NCBI GenBank assembly: GCA_024644655.1
Contig: JAHEHJ010000026.1
Span: 1 to 39,725 of the forward strand
Reading direction: 5' to 3'
From: Flavobacterium sp.
Lineage (GTDB): Bacteria; Bacteroidota; Bacteroidia; Flavobacteriales; Flavobacteriaceae
DNA length: 39,725 bases
The notes beneath the pieces are model-generated. The model saw nothing but the letters and a program-made list of their open reading frames with translations, did no database searches and was not told the origin of the DNA. This document shows positions 35,345-39,725 of this stretch, in pieces. Position 1 is the stretch's first letter. Every line of letters starts with the position of its first letter. A program made the translations under genes and the position numbers.

Positions 35345-35908
35345 TTATAATTTACTTCTAAGGTCCATTACATATGCTGCAACTAACCATCGTTCTTCCT
35401 GACTCAATTGATTGGCGTGAGATCCCATTGCATTCAACCCATAAGTTTCTACATGAAATATACTTCCTTCATTGATTTGTCTGTCTTTGTAATTAGGAAC
35501 CCCAAGGAATTTTTGTTGTTTAACCAATTTTCCTTGACCATCACCAGCTGTACCATGACATATAGCACAATAAATTTCAAAAAGCGCTTGGCCTTTTTTC
35601 ATATCTACTTTTGTAGAATCAAGTGGTGATTTTAAATTAGCGGCCTTAACTGCTAACAACGCCTCAGGAGTGTTTGGATACTCGTAAGGAACAAAACCTC
35701 TCTTAATCGAACCTACTGGAGGTAACTGACCTTCTTTGCCATGCAAACCAGTTGGCGAATTGAAAGCATTAGATTCAGAATAAGTTTCATAAGCTACCGA
35801 TTCGTACATGTTAGGCATATACTGGTAATTAGGCTTCGATTTATCATGACATGATGATAATGAAACAATGATACCTAATAATACTGCTGTTTTAAGTAAA
35901 CTTTTCAT
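35345..35908 (-). CDS. actE: Alternative Complex III monohaem cytochrome c subunit ActE
   Basis: ActE is the small cytochrome that passes electrons out of ACIII to the oxidase. The 187-residue protein has a lipoprotein signal (LSSC, Cys20) and one c-type haem site CAICH (Cys114, Cys117, His118) in LFEIYCAICHGTAGDGQGK. The axial Met is probably in LNAMGSHANQLSQEERWLVAAYV. The region before the haem (PNMYESVAYETYSE, then GSIKRGFVPYEYPNT) is typical of ActE. It is tightly placed between actD (8 bp) and actF. Confidence 0.94.
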   Translation of the reverse strand: MKSLLKTAVLLGIIVSLSSCHDKSKPNYQYMPNMYESVAYETYSESNAFNSPTGLHGKEGQLPPVGSIKRGFVPYEYPNTPEALLAVKAANLKSPLDSTKVDMKKGQALFEIYCAICHGTAGDGQGKLVKQQKFLGVPNYKDRQINEGSIFHVETYGLNAMGSHANQLSQEERWLVAAYVMDLRSKL

Positions 35909-35916
35909 ATCTATTA

Positions 35917-36444
35917 TTAATGCTTATCAATTACTTTAACTTCAACTGCACCAGTACTTTCAAAGAATTTTACCAATTCTTCTTCGTTATTTTTAACAGA
36001 TACTTCCATTAAAAAGTGGTCGTCAGTAGTTCTCACATCTGGGTTTTCAGCTTGTTTGAATGGCCACAATCTACTTCTCATATAAAAAGTAATTACCATT
36101 AAATGCGCTGCAAAGAATACTGTCATCTCAAACATAACTGGCACGAATGCAGGCATGTTTTGATAATAGGCAAAACTTGGTTTACCTCCAATATCTTGAG
36201 GCCAATCTTGAATCATAATATAATTCATCATGATTGTTGCCACACTTAAACCAATACATCCATAAATAAATGCACAAATGGCTAAACGGGTTGGGGCAAT
36301 CCCCATAGCTTTATCCAAACCGTGTACCGGGAATGGAGTAAAAACTTCTTCAATGTGATGATGTGCTGCTCTCGTTTTGTGAACGGCATCCATTAATACA
36401 TCATCATCATTGTATATAGCGTGTATAACTTTATTACTACTCAT
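35917..36444 (-). CDS. actD: Alternative Complex III subunit ActD (DUF3341)
   Basis: The 175-residue protein has an N-terminal cytoplasmic domain (DVLMDAVHKTRAAHHHIEEVFTPFPVHGLD is the usual DUF3341 opening). Two membrane helices follow (about 54-75 and 96-118), then a short C-terminal region. The family is specific to ACIII, where it contacts ActC and ActB. It has no redox cofactor. It lies 8 bp after actC and 8 bp before actE. Confidence 0.93.
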   Translation of the reverse strand: MSSNKVIHAIYNDDDVLMDAVHKTRAAHHHIEEVFTPFPVHGLDKAMGIAPTRLAICAFIYGCIGLSVATIMMNYIMIQDWPQDIGGKPSFAYYQNMPAFVPVMFEMTVFFAAHLMVITFYMRSRLWPFKQAENPDVRTTDDHFLMEVSVKNNEEELVKFFESTGAVEVKVIDKH

Positions 36445-36452
36445 AGCAATTA

Positions 36453-37862
36453 TTAATGTTTATCTGAATGATTATGACCTTCTAATTCTCTTTGTTTTTT
36501 GAAATTTTCTCCGGATGATTTCAAGATTGTTTTAACCTCGGCTTGAGCAATCACTGGGAATGTTCTAGCATATAATAAGAATAAAACAAAGAAGAAACCT
36601 ATAGTACCAATGAAAATACCAATATCAATAAATGTAGGGGAGAACATCGTCCATGAAGATGGAAGGTAATCTCTGTGTAATGACGTCACGATAATAACAA
36701 AACGCTCAAACCACATACCAATATTTACAACAATAGAGATAATAAATGAGAACATGATACTCGTTCTCAATTTTTTAGACCACATAAATTGTGGTGAGAA
36801 TACATTACAACTCATCATTGCCCAGTATGCCCATGCATAAGGTCCTGTTGCTCTATTCAAAAATGCATATTGTTCATACTCTACTCCTGAATACCAAGCC
36901 ACAAATAACTCAGTGATATACGCAACACCTACAATAGAACCTGTAATCATAATTACAATGTTCATTAATTCGATATGTTGAACAGTGATGTAAGCTTCTA
37001 AATTAGATACTTTTCTCATGATAATCAACAAGGTGTTTACCATCGCGAATCCTGAGAATACCGCTCCAGCAACAAAGTATGGAGGGAAGATAGTCGTATG
37101 CCATCCCGGAATTACCGAAGTAGCAAAGTCAAAAGATACAATAGTGTGTACAGAAAGTACCAGTGGAGTAGCTAAACCAGCTAATACTAAAGAAACTTCT
37201 TCAAAACGTTGCCAATCTTTAGCTCTACCGCTCCAACCAAAACTTAATATAGTATATATTCTTTTAGTAAAAGGTGTTACAGCTCTATCACGCAACATAG
37301 CGAAATCTGGAAGTAAACCTGTCCACCAGAATACTAATGAAACCGATAAATACGTTGAAATCGCAAATACGTCCCAAAGTAATGGAGAGTTAAAGTTAAC
37401 CCATAAAGATCCAAATTGATTTGGAATTGGCACTACCCAATAAGCCAACCAAGGTCGACCCATGTGAATAATTGGAAATAAACCTGCTTGTACTACCGAG
37501 AAGATAGTCATTGCTTCCGCAGATCGATTGATTGCCATTCTCCATCGTTGACGGAATAATAAAAGTACCGCAGAGATAAGAGTTCCAGCGTGACCGATAC
37601 CAACCCACCAAACGAAGTTAGTGATATCCCAAGCCCAACCTACAGTTTTGTTTAATCCCCATGCTCCGATACCGGTAGATATAGTATACACTATACATCC
37701 AATTCCCCATAGGAAAGCTATTAATGCGATAGAAAATACAGTCCACCACTGTTTATTTGCTCTTCCTTCAACAGGAGCAGCTACATCTACAGTTACATCG
37801 TGATATGATTTATCACCTATAACTAAAGGTTTTCTAATGGGTGCTTCGTAATGAGACGACAT
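36453..37862 (-). CDS. actC: Alternative Complex III integral membrane subunit ActC (NrfD/PsrC-like)
   Basis: ActC carries the quinol-binding site of ACIII. The 469-residue protein has ten predicted helices in two four-helix bundles, as in NrfD/PsrC. Signature segments are TNFVWWVGIGHAGTLISAVLLLFRQRWR near 95 and PLVLSVHTIVSFDFATSVIPGWHTTIFPPYFVAGA near 235. The terminal region holds charged and His residues (LEGHNHSDKH) on the cytoplasmic side. It follows actB after 39 bp and starts the tight actC-D-E-F series. Confidence 0.95.
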   Translation of the reverse strand: MSSHYEAPIRKPLVIGDKSYHDVTVDVAAPVEGRANKQWWTVFSIALIAFLWGIGCIVYTISTGIGAWGLNKTVGWAWDITNFVWWVGIGHAGTLISAVLLLFRQRWRMAINRSAEAMTIFSVVQAGLFPIIHMGRPWLAYWVVPIPNQFGSLWVNFNSPLLWDVFAISTYLSVSLVFWWTGLLPDFAMLRDRAVTPFTKRIYTILSFGWSGRAKDWQRFEEVSLVLAGLATPLVLSVHTIVSFDFATSVIPGWHTTIFPPYFVAGAVFSGFAMVNTLLIIMRKVSNLEAYITVQHIELMNIVIMITGSIVGVAYITELFVAWYSGVEYEQYAFLNRATGPYAWAYWAMMSCNVFSPQFMWSKKLRTSIMFSFIISIVVNIGMWFERFVIIVTSLHRDYLPSSWTMFSPTFIDIGIFIGTIGFFFVLFLLYARTFPVIAQAEVKTILKSSGENFKKQRELEGHNHSDKH

Positions 37863-37901
37863 AATCCTTTATATTGTTTCTTAATTAATTATTTTTTGAT
37901 A

Positions 37902-39725
37902 CTAGGTATTTCTAACTTTTACGTGGTAAATCACATTTGGTTTTGTGCCAACGTGCTCTAACAAGTGATACATTCTTTTATCTTCAACCAACTTAGCCAC
38001 TTTACTGTCTTTGTTGTTTATATCTCCAAAAGCCATAGCACCTGTAGTACAAGCAGCCGAACAAGCTGTTTGGAATTCATCTGCATTAACTTCTCTTCCT
38101 TCGCGTTTAGCTGTTAAAATGGTCAACTGTGTTTTTTGAATACACATAGAACATTTTTCCATAACCCCACGTGAACGAACGTTTACATCTGGATTGATAA
38201 CCATACGACCTAAATCATTATTCATATGGAAATCAAACTCGTCATTATTGTTATATAAGAACCAGTTAAAACGACGTACTTTATAAGGACAGTTGTTAGC
38301 ACAGTAACGTGTACCTACACAACGGTTATAAGCCATTTGGTTTTGACCTTGACGACCATGAGATGTAGCAGCCACAGGACATACAGTTTCACAAGGTGCG
38401 TGGTTACAGTGTTGACACATTACAGGTTGGAATGCTACTTGAGGATTATCAGCTGGGTGTTCCATTTTACGGAAACCTCCAAGAGATCCTTTTGTGTTTT
38501 CATTTCCAGACAAGAAACCGCCTAAATCTAAACCGTCAAATTCTTCTTTTTTCTTATTATCTCCAGCGAAAGTATCTTCAGAAGAATAGTATCTATCAAT
38601 ACGCAACCAGTGCATATCACGACTTCTTCTTACTTCAGCTTTTCCAACTACTGGTACATTGTTTTCAGCATGACATGCAATAACACACGCACCACAACCC
38701 GTACACGCATTTAAATCAATAGATAGGTTGAAATGATGTCCAACTGAACGATCAAATGATTCCCATAAATCTACTTTTGTAGCTTCTATTTCTTTATGGT
38801 CTAAAGATACCATAGGAACTTCATTCCATTCTTTAGCATCTTTAGTATTGAATATTTCAAGTGTAGTTTCTTTAATAATATCACCTCTACCCATTAAGGT
38901 TTTTTGTGATTGTACACATGCAAACTCATGCTCACCACCTGCTTTTTCCAAAGTAGCAGCTTGTACGTTATTAAAGTTAGTATAGAATGTGTAAGCGTTA
39001 ACACCTACTTGCATTTCTTCTTTTAAAGCTGCTTTTTTACCATACCCTAAAGCCAAACCTAAAGTTCCTACTGCTTGTCCAGGTTGAACAATTACAGGAA
39101 CATCCATTTTAACTCCATTTACAGTAAGTGTAGCATTGCTTCCATTTAATCCACCGTTAGCTACTATTTTGTTTTCTAAACCTAATGCTTTAGCATCGGC
39201 TTGTGAAACAGTAACATAATTATCCCAAGATACTCTTGTAATTGGATCTGGAAACTCTTGTAACCAAGGATTATTTGCTTGCTGACCATCTCCTAATCCC
39301 GTTTTGGTATACAATACCAATTCGAAATCTTTTCCAGCTTTAGATTGTGCTAATGCGTTAGCCGCACCCGCAAAATCAGCAGAACCACCAGCAACAGCAG
39401 TTGCAGCTCCTGCACTTACACCATCGTGTAACATTTTATTCCAAGTCAATCCATTGCTATAAGCCGAAGCATTAGCTTTGATATAATCATAAAAAGTACC
39501 CGCATTACCATTCCATGACAACAAAGCATCTTGGAATTGTACTGAATTGAATAATGGACGAATAGTAGGTTGAGTTAAAGAATAGGTTCCTTTTGTCAAC
39601 ATCAAATCATTCCATGATTCTAAATAGTGAGGTGCTGGTATAGCAATAGTTGTTATAGAAGCTGTTTCATCTTCTTTTAAAGAGAATGCAGCTGATAATT
39701 TTACTTTTTTCAATCCACTTACAAA
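37902..39725 (-). CDS. actB: Alternative Complex III subunit ActB, C-terminal part (partial)
   Basis: ActB combines a molybdopterin-oxidoreductase-like domain without molybdenum cofactor and an iron-sulfur domain. The 607 residues here are the C-terminal part; the frame stays open to the window edge, so the start lies beyond base 39725. The Fe-S domain shows CTGCGACVIACHAENN, CQHCNHAPCETVCP, CVGTRYCANNCPYKVRRFNW and CSMCIQ followed by ACSAACTTGA. These are the ligands for four clusters of the NrfC/PsrB type. The upstream region (about 1-330) is the end of the molybdopterin-like domain. actA, the pentahaem cytochrome, should lie further right. Confidence 0.94.
   Translation of the reverse strand, partial: FVSGLKKVKLSAAFSLKEDETASITTIAIPAPHYLESWNDLMLTKGTYSLTQPTIRPLFNSVQFQDALLSWNGNAGTFYDYIKANASAYSNGLTWNKMLHDGVSAGAATAVAGGSADFAGAANALAQSKAGKDFELVLYTKTGLGDGQQANNPWLQEFPDPITRVSWDNYVTVSQADAKALGLENKIVANGGLNGSNATLTVNGVKMDVPVIVQPGQAVGTLGLALGYGKKAALKEEMQVGVNAYTFYTNFNNVQAATLEKAGGEHEFACVQSQKTLMGRGDIIKETTLEIFNTKDAKEWNEVPMVSLDHKEIEATKVDLWESFDRSVGHHFNLSIDLNACTGCGACVIACHAENNVPVVGKAEVRRSRDMHWLRIDRYYSSEDTFAGDNKKKEEFDGLDLGGFLSGNENTKGSLGGFRKMEHPADNPQVAFQPVMCQHCNHAPCETVCPVAATSHGRQGQNQMAYNRCVGTRYCANNCPYKVRRFNWFLYNNNDEFDFHMNNDLGRMVINPDVNVRSRGVMEKCSMCIQKTQLTILTAKREGREVNADEFQTACSAACTTGAMAFGDINNKDSKVAKLVEDKRMYHLLEHVGTKPNVIYHVKVRNT

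Noticed and set aside
37018..37419. 133-codon plus-strand open frame within actC
   Set aside because: Lies completely antisense to a conserved membrane protein gene and shows no membrane or signal features of its own.
1..39725. Search for CRISPR arrays, tRNA genes, insertion sequences and prophage genes
   Set aside because: No regularly spaced direct repeats, no tRNA-like clover-leaf with CCA-type end, and no transposase, integrase or phage structural protein was recognised by eye.

Overview
The window looks like part of the chromosome of a gliding member of the Flavobacteriaceae, Flavobacterium or a close relative. The DNA is AT-rich. Genes lack Shine-Dalgarno-like leaders. Several starts lie about 20 nt downstream of the Bacteroidota -7 element TAnnTTTG. 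The gene content includes SprA (type IX secretion and gliding), a RemB-like gliding protein, Alternative Complex III and Bacteroidota-type lipoproteins. No tRNA, rRNA, CRISPR array, insertion sequence or prophage was seen.

Left part (1-8.8 kb): the C-terminal part of a YyaL/DUF255 protein and an MscS channel lie on the plus strand. They meet a minus-strand operon of TolC-like outer membrane protein, membrane fusion protein and tsaB. A plus-strand DUF4403 lipoprotein then converges on a minus-strand operon of cysteine-free Sco-like protein, SCO1/SenC copper chaperone, DUF420 membrane protein and a small Cys-motif membrane protein. This last operon probably serves cytochrome oxidase maturation.

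8.85-11.8 kb: a minus-strand operon of heme o synthase (ctaB), two subunit III genes in tandem and a subunit IV gene ends in a clear intrinsic terminator. Its promoter has both -33 and -7 elements. The rest of the respiratory apparatus is at the right end (31-39.7 kb): actB (cut by the window edge), actC, actD, actE, actF, then oxidase subunits II and I, ending in another terminator. Together the two loci encode a quinol:cytochrome c oxidoreductase, an A-type haem-copper oxidase and assembly factors, which would pass electrons from menaquinol to oxygen.

12.2-14.45 kb is the accessory island and the most interesting part. A 512-residue predicted lipoprotein has a Cys-rich middle and a C-terminal domain resembling the type VI amidase effector family Tae4. 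It overlaps a small gene for an exported protein that is a candidate immunity protein. No T6SS structural gene is in the window. I read this as a possible lipoprotein-borne peptidoglycan amidase toxin with a periplasmic immunity protein. That is inference.

14.47-31 kb is conserved housekeeping and motility on the minus strand: remB-like and deoC; ruvA-sprA-gcvH-vanZ behind one strong promoter; malic enzyme with a phosphotransacetylase domain; and ruvB-queG. A 479-bp gap between malic enzyme and queG contains a nested inverted-repeat element built from GTTCGTC/GACGAAC units.
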